This document shows positions 32,390 to 40,074 of a DNA stretch of 43,409 bases, one piece after another. A program made the position numbers and the translations under genes. The notes below the pieces were generated by a model. That model saw only the letters and a list, made by a program, of their open reading frames with translations. It did not search any database and was not told the DNA's origin. Numbering within the stretch: position 1 is the first letter of the stretch; each line of letters begins with the position of its first letter. The stretch comes from Chloroflexaceae bacterium (GTDB taxonomy: Bacteria; Chloroflexota; Chloroflexia; Chloroflexales; Chloroflexaceae): positions 1 to 43,409 of the forward strand of contig JANWYD010000026.1 of assembly GCA_025057155.1 (NCBI GenBank), written 5' to 3'.

Positions 32390-33859
32390 ATGCTGCCAGC
32401 CTTGCTTGCGCTTGCGATCATCATCTTCCAGACCGTGCTGGCCACGCTGATTGCCGTGCGCTCGCGCGACCAGCTCGCCTCGCGCCTGTTCATTGGTTTT
32501 TCGATAGTGTTGATCGCCATGGTCAGCGGCACACTCCTGCGCGATGTGGCCGGCACGCCCACGGCGGCCTACGTGAGCCTGGGGCTGTCCACGGTGATGC
32601 TGGGGTGTTACTTCGCTCTGTTGCCGCTGCTGCTCAGCGCGCTGTTTGTTCCGCAGTGGTGGGAAGGCCCCACTTTGCTGCAACGTCCCATCTTCTGGAT
32701 CAGTCTGCCCTATGTCCTCATCACTGCCGCGATCAGTGTTGATTTCATCGCCAGGCTCGGCTTCGTGATCGAGGGCGTCTACTTTGCGGACGTCTACCGG
32801 ATCAAGTACGCCCGCCCGGTCGGGACGGCTTTGATCTTGCTCGCAGCAATTGGCCAGCTTGTGCTGCTGGTCATGCTGGGCTTCACCTTCTTTGATCGCC
32901 GGCATCGCCAGGCGCGGCCGGCGATCGTTCTGCTGGCCCTGTGTTTCGTCTTCTCGCTGGTGATGGGCGGCCTCACCCCGCGCATCGGTCCTGTCGCCAA
33001 TCAGATCATCCAGATCCAGACTTTCCCCCTGGTCGCCACGCTGGGCTACCTGGCGCTGGGCACGCGGCTCTTCTCACCCACGCGCGCCGCGCTCGACGTG
33101 GCTCTGGGCGCGCTGCGCGAGGCCATCGCGGTTACCGACGCCTCCGGCGCAATCGTCTTCGCCAACCCCAGCGCCCGGCGCCTGGGGCTCCAGGTTGGCG
33201 AGCCGCTTGACAGGCGCCTCGGTCCCCAGGTCCGAGACGTGCTCGCGGATCAGGCGGCCGACAACGGGCGCCTCGCCTTTGGACTGCGGACCGCCGACTA
33301 TTACCTCGAAGTGGTGGTTGTGCCGATCCGCGACCCGCGCGGCGCATACCAGGGCGCCCTGGCGCTCGTTCGGGACGTAACTGAGACGGCGCGCTACCAG
33401 AGCCTGCTTGAAACCGAACGCGCCCGCCTCGCCGCGACGGTGGCCGATCTCCAGCGCGCCCAGGAGCAGGAGAAGCGCCTGGTCGCCACGGTGCGCGCCC
33501 TTTCCTTTCCGCTCATCCCGGTGCTGCCCGGCGTGCTGGTGATGCCGCTGGTCGGCGAGTTGAACGGCGCGCGGACGCACGAGTTCCTCGAGGCGCTCCT
33601 GCAGGGCATCGAAAGCCGCCGCGCCTCGACCGTCATGCTCGACATCACCGGCGTCATCCAGCTCGACGCCGAGGGCGCCCGGGGTCTGCTGACGGGCATC
33701 CGCGCCGCCGCCCTGCTGGGCGCGCGCTGCGTGCTGGTGGGCGTGCAACCCGACGCGGCCCAGGCGCTGATCGCCAGCGGCATAACCCTGAGCGAGGCGC
33801 CGACCGCCGCTACCCTCGAGCAGGCCGTGGTCGGGCAACTCGCGCGAAAGCATTTCTGA
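32390..33859 (+). CDS. Seven-helix membrane sensor with PAS and STAS domains (RsbR-like)
   Basis: 489 residues. Residues about 1-225 contain seven predicted membrane helices (LLALAIIIFQTVLATLIAV, then LSTVMLGCYFALLPLLLSAL and others). A PAS domain follows (about 230-335: LREAIAVTDASGAIVFANPS), then a short coiled coil, then a STAS domain at about 380-485 (VMLDITGVIQLDAEGARGLL). The STAS part resembles RsbR co-antagonists: the first phosphorylatable threonine of DITG is present, but the second (DT in RsbRA) is alanine. It would transmit a membrane or PAS signal to a partner-switching or stressosome system. Such parts lie 2-4 kb downstream (PP2C, STAS, RsbW-like). Confidence 0.8.
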   Translation: MLPALLALAIIIFQTVLATLIAVRSRDQLASRLFIGFSIVLIAMVSGTLLRDVAGTPTAAYVSLGLSTVMLGCYFALLPLLLSALFVPQWWEGPTLLQRPIFWISLPYVLITAAISVDFIARLGFVIEGVYFADVYRIKYARPVGTALILLAAIGQLVLLVMLGFTFFDRRHRQARPAIVLLALCFVFSLVMGGLTPRIGPVANQIIQIQTFPLVATLGYLALGTRLFSPTRAALDVALGALREAIAVTDASGAIVFANPSARRLGLQVGEPLDRRLGPQVRDVLADQAADNGRLAFGLRTADYYLEVVVVPIRDPRGAYQGALALVRDVTETARYQSLLETERARLAATVADLQRAQEQEKRLVATVRALSFPLIPVLPGVLVMPLVGELNGARTHEFLEALLQGIESRRASTVMLDITGVIQLDAEGARGLLTGIRAAALLGARCVLVGVQPDAAQALIASGITLSEAPTAATLEQAVVGQLARKHF

Positions 33860-33912
33860 TTTTGGATTTTGGATTTTGGATTTTGGTGCTTCCCAATCCA
33901 AAATCCAAAATC
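33858..33912. terminator. GGATTTT repeats forming an 18-bp hairpin between convergent genes
   Basis: Left arm GATTTTGGATTTTGGATT (33858-33875) and right arm AATCCAAAATCCAAAATC (33895-33912) are exact complements. The left arm begins at the stop codon of the PAS-STAS gene and the right arm ends 3 nt from the stop codon of the PP2C gene. The position and A/T-rich arms fit a bidirectional terminator, built here from the same repeat family that sits at other boundaries. Confidence 0.7.
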
Positions 33913-33915
33913 GTA

Positions 33916-34833
33916 TCAGGGCGTGGGTGTGGAAGGGGTGGAACTGGCGGCTGGCGCGGGCAGCGGCGGTTCCACCGGCATAGCCCAGAGTATGCCGCCG
34001 ACGCCGAGGAGCACGAGGAGGGTCAGGGCAGCCAGAGCCAGCCCCAGGCGGGAGAGTGGGCGTTCGAGGGGCGGCGCGGGCGGCTCAACCACCATCGCGG
34101 CGGACGGCTCGGCGCGGGCGGCGCGCCCGTCCAGTTCGTCAATCTGGGCGACTACCACGGTGATATTGTCAATGCCGCCAAGTTCATTGGCCCGCTCCAC
34201 CAGTTGCTGCGCCGCCTGATCCGGCGGCTGCAAGCCGGCAATAGCGGCGATCTCCTCATCGCTGACCAGGCCGTGCAGCCCATCGGTTGAGAGCACCACC
34301 GTATCGCCCGCCTGCAGAGGGTGGACAAACACGTCCACCTCCACCCGGGCGCTATGGCCAAGGGCGCGGGTGATGATATTGCGTATCAGAGAGGCGCGCG
34401 CTTCTTCGGGGGTGATCAGACCGGCGGCGATCTGGTCGGAGACAAAGGAATGATCGCGGGAGATCTGGCGGATCTGCTCTTCGCGCACCAGGTAGGCACG
34501 GCTATCGCCGACGTTCGCCACGAACAACTGATTGGCGACGAGCAACGCGGCGACGCCGGTGGTGCCCATGGCCCCGTGCCCCTCGGCGTAAACGCGCGCG
34601 TTGGCGCTGACGAAGGCGGCGCGCAGCGCCTCGGCGGGAGGCGCGGCGGGATCGAAGGCCGCAATGATCGCCTCCACCGCCCGGGCGCTCGCCACTTCGC
34701 CCGCGGCGTGACCGCCCATCCCGTCGCATACCACCAGCAGCGTGGCCTCGCCGAACTGCCTGACGCCGTAGGCGTCCTGATTCACCTCGCGCCGCTTGCC
34801 GGGATGGGTGCGGGCGCTGTAGCGTACTCTCAT
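33916..34833 (-). CDS. PP2C-type Ser/Thr phosphatase with C-terminal membrane anchor
   Basis: 305 residues; ATG at 34833 with AGGAG 7 nt upstream. PP2C motifs run REVNQDAYGV, VVCDGMGGHAAGEVAS (metal aspartate), GTTGVAALLV, NVGDSRAYLV, LSTDGLHGLVSDEEI and GGIDNITVVVAQID. A helix near residues 260-282 (LGLALAALTLLVLLGVGGIL) and a short Pro/Ser/Thr-rich end follow, so the catalytic part is cytosolic and membrane tethered. It could reverse the Ser/Thr kinase at 13.2-15.0 kb or act in a partner-switching system with the nearby STAS/RsbW genes. A 59-residue membrane protein gene lies 68 nt upstream. Confidence 0.93.
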   Translation of the reverse strand: MRVRYSARTHPGKRREVNQDAYGVRQFGEATLLVVCDGMGGHAAGEVASARAVEAIIAAFDPAAPPAEALRAAFVSANARVYAEGHGAMGTTGVAALLVANQLFVANVGDSRAYLVREEQIRQISRDHSFVSDQIAAGLITPEEARASLIRNIITRALGHSARVEVDVFVHPLQAGDTVVLSTDGLHGLVSDEEIAAIAGLQPPDQAAQQLVERANELGGIDNITVVVAQIDELDGRAARAEPSAAMVVEPPAPPLERPLSRLGLALAALTLLVLLGVGGILWAMPVEPPLPAPAASSTPSTPTP

Positions 34834-34872
34834 TGGAACGCTCCTTTCCCAGCCGCCGGCATATGTAGCGAG

Positions 34873-34881
34873 AGTATACCA
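34873..34881 (-). promoter_or_regulatory. Extended -10 promoter of the PP2C gene
   Basis: Minus strand TGGTATACT, about 40 nt before the start codon; no clear -35. Confidence 0.45.
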
Positions 34882-34901
34882 CAGCGGCGCGCGAAGCGCC
34901 G

Positions 34902-35081
34902 TCAGCGCACCAGACGAGCGAAGATCAGGATCGCCGCCGCCACCGCTAGCAACAGCAGAAAGGCCAGATTGCCCGTTGCGCTGGTATAGAGCACGGCGAA
35001 GGCCACGAACAGCAGCGCCACAAAGGTGCAGCCGCGCCGCACCCGGCGAACGCTTTCTTCGGCGTCGTTCGGGTTGGTCAT
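34902..35081 (-). CDS. Small membrane protein, unknown function
   Basis: 59 residues. An N-terminal charged part (MTNPNDAEESVRRVRRGC) precedes two membrane helices, TFVALLFVAFAVLYTSA and LAFLLLLAVAAAILIFARL, separated by a TGN turn. Ends in RLVR. No Shine-Dalgarno is evident, but the pattern of a hairpin-like membrane protein and the third-position GC of its codons argue that it is real. It lies 68 nt upstream of the PP2C gene on the same strand. Confidence 0.6.
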   Translation of the reverse strand: MTNPNDAEESVRRVRRGCTFVALLFVAFAVLYTSATGNLAFLLLLAVAAAILIFARLVR

Positions 35082-35292
35082 GGGATAACGAAAAACATGC
35101 CTATCGGGCGACCGCGCCGCTCTGATCCTCCCGCTAGAGACGGACTCTGCATCGGCCCTGGCGGATAGCAGGTGACGCGTTCAAAGACCCTCTGGGCATA
35201 TAGTACCATAGGAGGATGGCGCCGCCAGCGCTGATGCGGTATTGTAATCGAGAGGCAACCATTCTCCTCCATCCAGCCGGGCACGCGCATGC

Positions 35293-35298
35293 TATAAT
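35293..35298 (+). promoter_or_regulatory. -10 element for the HEAT-STAS-RsbW operon
   Basis: TATAAT with TGC directly in front (extended -10, from 35290). No good -35. Start codon 74 nt downstream. The rest of 35082-35371 shows nothing else. Confidence 0.5.
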
Positions 35299-35371
35299 GT
35301 TGCGCACGCACAGGATGACAAAACGTTCATCGGGCGTCATCGGTCCGATCTAGCACACCCGCGAGGAAGCC

Positions 35372-36463
35372 ATGTTTGATCAGGACGCCTGGCGCGCGCG
35401 CATCGCCGAGCGGTTAAGCACCTTCGCCCGCAATCCTCGTCAGGAAATTCACATCACCGGCACCGGCTCGTTGCTGGCCTACCTGGCCGTGAGAACTCTG
35501 GAGCCATTTCTCGAGGCCTACCAGAACGAGCCAATCGCCGCGGTGCTGACGCTGGCCGAGATCTCGCGCGGGCCGGGCGCCGATCTGATCGTGCGGCGTG
35601 CCGGGCAGATGCGCTACCAGGTCGCGCGCCTGATCGAGCGCGAGTTGCGCACCCGGCCGGAGATGCGCGCCGCCGTTGAGCAGCTCTTCATCGGCCTTCA
35701 GGTGATCACCCTGGCCCGCCAGCGGCTCAACAGCTCCCGCGACGAATGGTTCAGAACGACGCTGCTGGCCGAGCTTGATGGCTTCACCCCCGGCGAGTTC
35801 GCCCGCCTGCGGCGCGACCTGGTTGACGCGAGCTGGCAGTCGCGCTACGAAACCATCCGCAGCCTGCGGAGCCGCAACGGCCATTTCAGCACCAGCGACC
35901 TGGTGTTATTGCACGACGGGCTGAGCGATAGCGCCTCACATGTGCGTGCAGCCGCAGCGCGCATGCTCGGGCAGTTCGCCGGCACGCCTCCCACGCCCCT
36001 GGTCAAGGCCCTTACCCGCGTGGCCCTCTATGACTGCGACCTGGAGACGCGCTACGCCGCCGCGCGGACGCTCGGCGCCCTGCGCGACCGCATCGCTTCG
36101 CCGCAGTTGATCGATTACCTGGGCCAGTGTCTGGTTGACGAGGATAGCTTCGTGCGCTCCGCCGCCGCCATGGCTCTCGGCCAGCTTGGCGAACTCGCCG
36201 GGGCCCCCACGCTGGTCGCCCGCCTTGTCAGCCTGCTCAGCGACAGCGACGCCTACGCCCGCGAGGCCGCCGCCCGCGCCCTCGGACGCATCGGCCCCGC
36301 CGCCGCCACCTCGTCGGTCTTCAAGGCCCTTACCCGCGCCGTGGAGGACCCTGACGCCAGCGTTCACGAAGCCGCCGTGGAGTCCCTCCGGCAGTTGCGC
36401 AAGGTGCGCGCCACGCTGCCGCTCAACTCCTCCCGCTTCCCCAGCGAACCCTTGATGGTCTGA
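35372..36463 (+). CDS. HEAT-repeat protein
   Basis: 363 residues, GAGG 6 nt before the ATG. The C-terminal half has at least four HEAT/PBS-lyase-like repeats: SDSASHVRAAAARMLGQFAG, then DCDLETRYAAARTLGALRDR, DEDSFVRSAAAMALGQLGEL and DSDAYAREAAARALGRIGPA, ending in DPDASVHEAAVESLRQLRKV. The N-terminal 180 residues are helical and unlike HEAT. HEAT arrays bind proteins, and as the first gene of an operon with a STAS antagonist and an RsbW-like kinase it may be a scaffold or input. The specific role is unknown. Confidence 0.8.
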   Translation: MFDQDAWRARIAERLSTFARNPRQEIHITGTGSLLAYLAVRTLEPFLEAYQNEPIAAVLTLAEISRGPGADLIVRRAGQMRYQVARLIERELRTRPEMRAAVEQLFIGLQVITLARQRLNSSRDEWFRTTLLAELDGFTPGEFARLRRDLVDASWQSRYETIRSLRSRNGHFSTSDLVLLHDGLSDSASHVRAAAARMLGQFAGTPPTPLVKALTRVALYDCDLETRYAAARTLGALRDRIASPQLIDYLGQCLVDEDSFVRSAAAMALGQLGELAGAPTLVARLVSLLSDSDAYAREAAARALGRIGPAAATSSVFKALTRAVEDPDASVHEAAVESLRQLRKVRATLPLNSSRFPSEPLMV

Positions 36464-36466
36464 AGC

Positions 36467-36817
36467 ATGGAGATCGCCCACCGCCAGATGAACCGGGTGG
36501 ACCTGCTGGAGATCGCCGGGCGGGTGGACGCGGCGACCGCGCCGCAGTTCAAGCGCCAGCTTGATACCCTGCTTGACGCCGGGCGCAACCGGATCGTGCT
36601 CGATCTGGCGAAGCTGGAGTCCATCAGCAGCGCCGGGCTGCGGGTGTTGCTGGAGGCGCGCCGGCGCGCCCGCGACTGGAACCTGGCCGAGGAGGAGGGC
36701 GGCGACATCCGCATCGCCAATCTTCCGCCGCGGATCAAGGAGGTCTTCGATCTGACCGGCTTCACCACGCTCTTTGAGCTGTACGACGATACGGTCGAAG
36801 CGGCCGGTTCCTTCTGA
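36467..36817 (+). CDS. STAS anti-sigma-factor antagonist (RsbV/SpoIIAA-like)
   Basis: 116 residues. EIAGRVDAATAPQFKRQLDT, then VLDLAKLESISSAGLRVLLE with the phosphorylatable serine of the SSAGLR motif. Unphosphorylated proteins of this kind bind the RsbW-type kinase and free its sigma factor. It is 3 nt behind the HEAT gene and 3 nt ahead of the kinase gene, so the three form one operon. Confidence 0.92.
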   Translation: MEIAHRQMNRVDLLEIAGRVDAATAPQFKRQLDTLLDAGRNRIVLDLAKLESISSAGLRVLLEARRRARDWNLAEEEGGDIRIANLPPRIKEVFDLTGFTTLFELYDDTVEAAGSF

Positions 36818-36820
36818 GCT

Positions 36821-37252
36821 ATGGACAGTATTACGCTGCCCGCGACGCTGGAGGCCCTGGCCCGCATCAGCGCCTTCATTGCCGATGCTGCCGAACGCGC
36901 CGGCCTCGATGAGCAGGTCGCCTGGCAGGTGCAACTCGCCGTGGACGAGGCGGCGACCAATGTCATCCAGCACGCGTATGCCCCCGATGCGCCCGGCGAG
37001 ATGACCCTCTCCTGGCGCCGTGAGGGCGACTGCTTTATCGTCACGCTGCGCGACTTCGGGCGCCAGTTCGATCCGGGCAGCATTCCCCCGCCCGATCTCT
37101 CCGCGCCGCTCGGTGAGCGCCGGGCCGGCGGTCTGGGCCTCTACTTGATCAGCCGGCTCATGGACGAAGTGCGCTTCGACTTCAACCCCCAGAGCGGGAA
37201 CGTGCTCACAATGACCAGGCGCCTCACCCCGCCGGAGGCGCTCAGCCATTGA
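36821..37252 (+). CDS. RsbW/SpoIIAB-like anti-sigma kinase
   Basis: 143 residues. The GHKL ATPase fold is marked by the N-box DEAATNVIQHAY, LRDFGRQFDPGS (G1-like) and GGLGLYLISRLMDEVRF. Kinases of this family phosphorylate the STAS antagonist on serine and hold back a sigma factor; no sigma gene is in the window. Its immediate partner is the STAS protein upstream. Confidence 0.92.
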   Translation: MDSITLPATLEALARISAFIADAAERAGLDEQVAWQVQLAVDEAATNVIQHAYAPDAPGEMTLSWRREGDCFIVTLRDFGRQFDPGSIPPPDLSAPLGERRAGGLGLYLISRLMDEVRFDFNPQSGNVLTMTRRLTPPEALSH

Positions 37253-37345
37253 GGTTCCACGCCTCCTTGCCCCCTTTGCCGCCTTCTGATGCCGAGTACG
37301 GCACGGCTCAGCGTTCTCGGCGGATCGATTATTCCGGTCAGCGCT

Positions 37346-38122
37346 CTAGTCGCGCACGGGGACGCCCCGCTCGCGCAGGTAGCGCTTCACCTCGGCAATG
37401 GTGTACTCGCCGAAGTGGAAGATCGAGGCCGCCAGCACCGCGTCGGCGCGCCCTTCGGCAATGCCCTGATACATGTGTTCAGGCCCGCCCACGCCGCCGG
37501 AGGCGATCACCGGCACCGGGACCGCCGCGCTCACCGCCCGCAGCAATTCCAGATCGTAGCCCGTCTTCTGGCCGTCGGCGTCCATACTGTTGATGCAGAT
37601 CTCCCCGGCGCCCAGGTCCACCCCGCGGCGGATCCACTCAATCGCGTCGAGGCCAGTGGGCCGGGGATTGGCCCCGGTATGGGTAAACACCTCCCAGCGC
37701 GGCGGCTCGCCGGGGGCGCTGACGCGCCGCGCGTCCACCGAGAGCACGATGCACTGGCTGCCGAAGCGCTTCGCGCCCTCTTCGATCAACTGCGGGTTGA
37801 GCACCGCCGCGGTATTGATAGACACCTTATCGGCCCCGGCGCGCAGCATGCGGTACATATCCTCGACCGTTCGCAGGCCGCCGCCGACGGTCAGAGGAAT
37901 GAAGACCTGCGACGCGGTCCGCTCGACCACGTCCGCCATAATCGCCCGTTCATCGCTGGAGGCCGTAATGTCGTAGAACACCAGTTCATCGGCTCCAGCG
38001 GCGTCGTAGGCCGCGGCCAGGGCCACCGGGTCGCCCGCGTCGCGATGGTTGACGAAGGAAACGCCCTTCACCACCCGCCCGGCCTTCACGTCAAGACAGG
38101 GGATAATTCGTCGCGTGAGCAT
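37346..38122 (-). CDS. hisF: Imidazole glycerol phosphate synthase, cyclase subunit
   Basis: 258 residues from ATG at 38122 (AGGAGT 8 nt upstream). The frame stays open far upstream, but only this start fits. [20 protein letters not shown] with the catalytic aspartate, [26 protein letters not shown] and the second aspartate in SVDARR are intact, and the barrel ends [20 protein letters not shown]. HisF joins HisH to make imidazole glycerol phosphate and AICAR. No other his gene is adjacent. Confidence 0.96.
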   Translation of the reverse strand: MLTRRIIPCLDVKAGRVVKGVSFVNHRDAGDPVALAAAYDAAGADELVFYDITASSDERAIMADVVERTASQVFIPLTVGGGLRTVEDMYRMLRAGADKVSINTAAVLNPQLIEEGAKRFGSQCIVLSVDARRVSAPGEPPRWEVFTHTGANPRPTGLDAIEWIRRGVDLGAGEICINSMDADGQKTGYDLELLRAVSAAVPVPVIASGGVGGPEHMYQGIAEGRADAVLAASIFHFGEYTIAEVKRYLRERGVPVRD

Positions 38123-38140
38123 CGTGTTACTCCTGATATT

Positions 38141-38177
38141 ATTTTGGATTTCGGATTTTGGATTTTGGATTTTGGTA
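38141..38177. repeat. GGATTTT-type short repeat
   Basis: ATTTTGGATTTCGGATTTTG followed by GATTTTGGATTTTGGTA; the longest tandem run of the family. Confidence 0.7.
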
Positions 38178-38337
38178 CTACATAACGAGACTTCTCGTTG
38201 TAGGGGAAGCTTGAAAGGGCGCAGCCCCCGCCACTTCCGCCGAGACGAAGTCTCGTTGTCGTATTGGAGGCTTTCTGGTTCACGGGTTGGACGCCGGTTG
38301 TCGTTTCTCCGCGTGGCCTCCCCGCAGGCAGGGAGCA

Positions 38338-38355
38338 GGAAAACCAGGTTTCCCC
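38338..38355. repeat. GGAAACCAGGTTTCC-type palindrome, copy 6
   Basis: GGAAAACCAGGTTTCCCC, nearly identical to copy 2 at 10823-10841. Confidence 0.6.
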
Positions 38356-38383
38356 ACGCTCCTTCAAAAGACCGAGGAACGAG

Positions 38384-38416
38384 CGTTTCCAGGAGGGCTT
38401 CGCCCTCCCAGATCCT
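38384..38416. repeat. GGAGGGCTTCGCCCTCC-type hairpin
   Basis: GTTTCCAGGAGGGCTTCGCC followed by CTCCCAGATCCT; the counterpart of the copy at 17403-17435. Confidence 0.55.
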
Positions 38417-38442
38417 TGCTATCCAGGCATCACGCCTTCCCC

Positions 38443-39201
38443 CTAGTTGGGCCGCGCTTGCCCTTCGCGCCCCCCTTCCTCGGCGGGAGGCGAGCCGGCT
38501 GCGCCGGCGCCGGCCTCCTCGCCCTGGCGGCGGGCATCGGCGATCAGCGCGCGGGTGGCGCGGGTGGCCCAGAGCGCCAGGAAGGCCGGGGTGATCAGCG
38601 CCAGCGGCGCCACCAGGATCAGACTGATCAGCAGCAGCGCCCCCATCAGCAGGAGGGTCACGAAGGTGTAAATGGGGCGGCCAAGCGCCAGCAGCAGGGC
38701 ATTGCGCCCGATGAGCCGCAGGGAGGGGACCTCCTGGAGCATAAGCAACGGGAAGGCGTAGAGCGTCAGGCCCAGCCAGAACAACGACAGGTAGAGCCAC
38801 AGGCCAAGGAGGAAGCCGCCCAGGAGGGAGTTCATCCGCAGGTAGAAGCCAAGATTGAAGAGGATCAGCAGCGCCCCGCCGGCAGCGATGAGGGTGATCA
38901 GCAGCGCGGGCTGGAGATAGCGGCGCATCCCGGCGAAGAAATCGGCGACCTTCGTGGCGCGGCCATCGGTCACCCGGCAGGCGACGTAGAACAGCCCGGC
39001 GTTGGCCAGGCCGACGGGCAGAACTCCCAGCGCCCCGGCCAGCAACGCCGCCAGCGGCGCTCCCTGCGCCAGGGCGCTCAGGGCGAGCGCCCACAGCGGC
39101 AGGCTCAGCGTCGCCCAGATCAGGTTGCCGACCAGCAGCAGGAACACCTCGTCGAAGAGGTCGCGCAGAGCCGCGCCGAGCGCCTGAAACGGATTACGCA
39201 T
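38443..39201 (-). CDS. Multi-pass membrane protein, YesL/DUF624-like
   Basis: 252 residues if started at the ATG at 39201 ([20 protein letters not shown]); an upstream in-frame start at 39222 would add 7. Five or six membrane helices are readable ([20 protein letters not shown] and [20 protein letters not shown] among them). The early LGNLIW-like motif and later [20 protein letters not shown] are reminiscent of YesL/DUF624 proteins, with moderate confidence. The C-terminus is a basic/acidic, Ala-rich tail. The gene shares a short divergent promoter region with the PSD-like gene; an extended -10 TGGTATAAT is at 39237-39245 on this strand. Confidence 0.6.
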   Translation of the reverse strand: MRNPFQALGAALRDLFDEVFLLLVGNLIWATLSLPLWALALSALAQGAPLAALLAGALGVLPVGLANAGLFYVACRVTDGRATKVADFFAGMRRYLQPALLITLIAAGGALLILFNLGFYLRMNSLLGGFLLGLWLYLSLFWLGLTLYAFPLLMLQEVPSLRLIGRNALLLALGRPIYTFVTLLLMGALLLISLILVAPLALITPAFLALWATRATRALIADARRQGEEAGAGAAGSPPAEEGGREGQARPN

Positions 39202-39236
39202 GTCATCGTGCCGGGCGAGCAATTATCACTTTTGTC

Positions 39237-39245
39237 ATTATACCA
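39237..39245 (-). promoter_or_regulatory. Extended -10 promoter of the YesL-like gene
   Basis: TGGTATAAT read on the minus strand, about 36 nt before the start codon; weak -35. Confidence 0.5.
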
Positions 39246-39265
39246 GAAGCGCCCGCCCTGCCCGG

Positions 39266-39294
39266 TTGCGCTGCGCCAGCGCCCATGCTACAAT
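39266..39294 (+). promoter_or_regulatory. Promoter of the PSD-like/RibD-like pair
   Basis: -35 TTGCGC (39266-39271), 17 nt, extended -10 TGCTACAAT (39286-39294). Divergent from the promoter at 39237. Confidence 0.6.
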
Positions 39295-39399
39295 CCGGAA
39301 GAATTCACTGTTTCGGGTCCCTCCGCGCCAGCGCACCGGGCCCCTGCGAGGCGACCGGTTCGTCGCGGCAGGTCCTGCATCTGCGTATCCTGCCCGCCT

Positions 39400-40074
39400 A
39401 TGGAAGAGCAGACCGTCTCCGGCGATCGCCATTCACTCATCCCCGGGCTCGACCCCGAGGCCACCCCCCTCCTGGGCCTGGGGATCGGCCTCACCGGCCT
39501 GGCCCTTGGCCTGCGCCCGCGCCTGGCCCCGCTGCCGCTGGCGCTGACCGCGCTGGCTGCGGCCCTCTACCGCGACCCGGAGCGGACGACCCCTAACGAA
39601 CCGGGAACGCTGTTTGCCCACGCCGACGGCGTGCTCGCGCGCGTGGAGGAGGTGTACGAGCACCGTTTCATCCACTCGGACTGCCTGCGCCTCGCCGTGG
39701 CGATCGCCCCGTTCGACGTGCCGGTTTGCCGCAGCCCGCTCGCGGGAACAGTGCGACTGGTGGAGCATATCAGCGGCGAGCACCGGCCCGCGAGCGACCC
39801 TGAGGCGGGCGACCGCAACACCCGCGCCTACATCGGACTCGACACCGAATGGGGGCCAATCCTGGTAGCGCTGGTGGCCGGCCCGGTAGGGCGGCGCATT
39901 CTATGCCGGGTGCAGGCAGGCGAGCGGGTCGAAGCCGGCGCGCGCCTGGGCACGGTACGCTTCGGCGCGCGCGCCGATCTCTACGTGCAGCGCGACGCGC
40001 TGCACCTGACGCTGTCGCCCGGGCAGCGCCTGGTCGCTGGAGTGACGCGCATCGGCGAGACGGCCCCACTGTAA
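39400..40074 (+). CDS. Phosphatidylserine-decarboxylase-like protein lacking catalytic residues
   Basis: 224 residues. The family layout is clear: an N-terminal membrane pair (LLGLGIGLTGLALGLRPRLA, then PLPLALTALAAALYRDPERT), the RDPERTTP motif, ADGVLARVEEV, and the C-terminal AGERVEAGARLGTVRFGARA. Active short-type PSDs have DVHxxR and end with RFGSRxD, where the serine becomes the pyruvoyl group. Here residue 108 is proline (FDVPVCRSP; codon CCG) in place of the histidine, and residue 190 is alanine (RFGARAD; codon GCG) in place of the serine. Neither decarboxylation nor self-cleavage is expected. It overlaps the next gene by one base (TAATG). Confidence 0.75.
   Translation: MEEQTVSGDRHSLIPGLDPEATPLLGLGIGLTGLALGLRPRLAPLPLALTALAAALYRDPERTTPNEPGTLFAHADGVLARVEEVYEHRFIHSDCLRLAVAIAPFDVPVCRSPLAGTVRLVEHISGEHRPASDPEAGDRNTRAYIGLDTEWGPILVALVAGPVGRRILCRVQAGERVEAGARLGTVRFGARADLYVQRDALHLTLSPGQRLVAGVTRIGETAPL

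Larger units (their letters stand above)
38123..38442. other. Repeat-rich intergenic region upstream of hisF
   Basis: Contains GGATTTT-type repeats (38141-38177), an inverted pair AACGAGACTTC (38184-38194) and GAAGTCTCGTT (38248-38258), a GGAAACCAGG palindrome (38338-38355) and a GGAGGGCTTCGCCCTCC hairpin (38384-38416). No gene. Confidence 0.6.

Noticed and set aside
38123-39094. Possible fusion of hisF with an upstream 320-codon extension.
   Set aside because: The frame is open but runs through intergenic repeats and the antisense frame of a membrane protein; hisF has a good start and Shine-Dalgarno at 38122.
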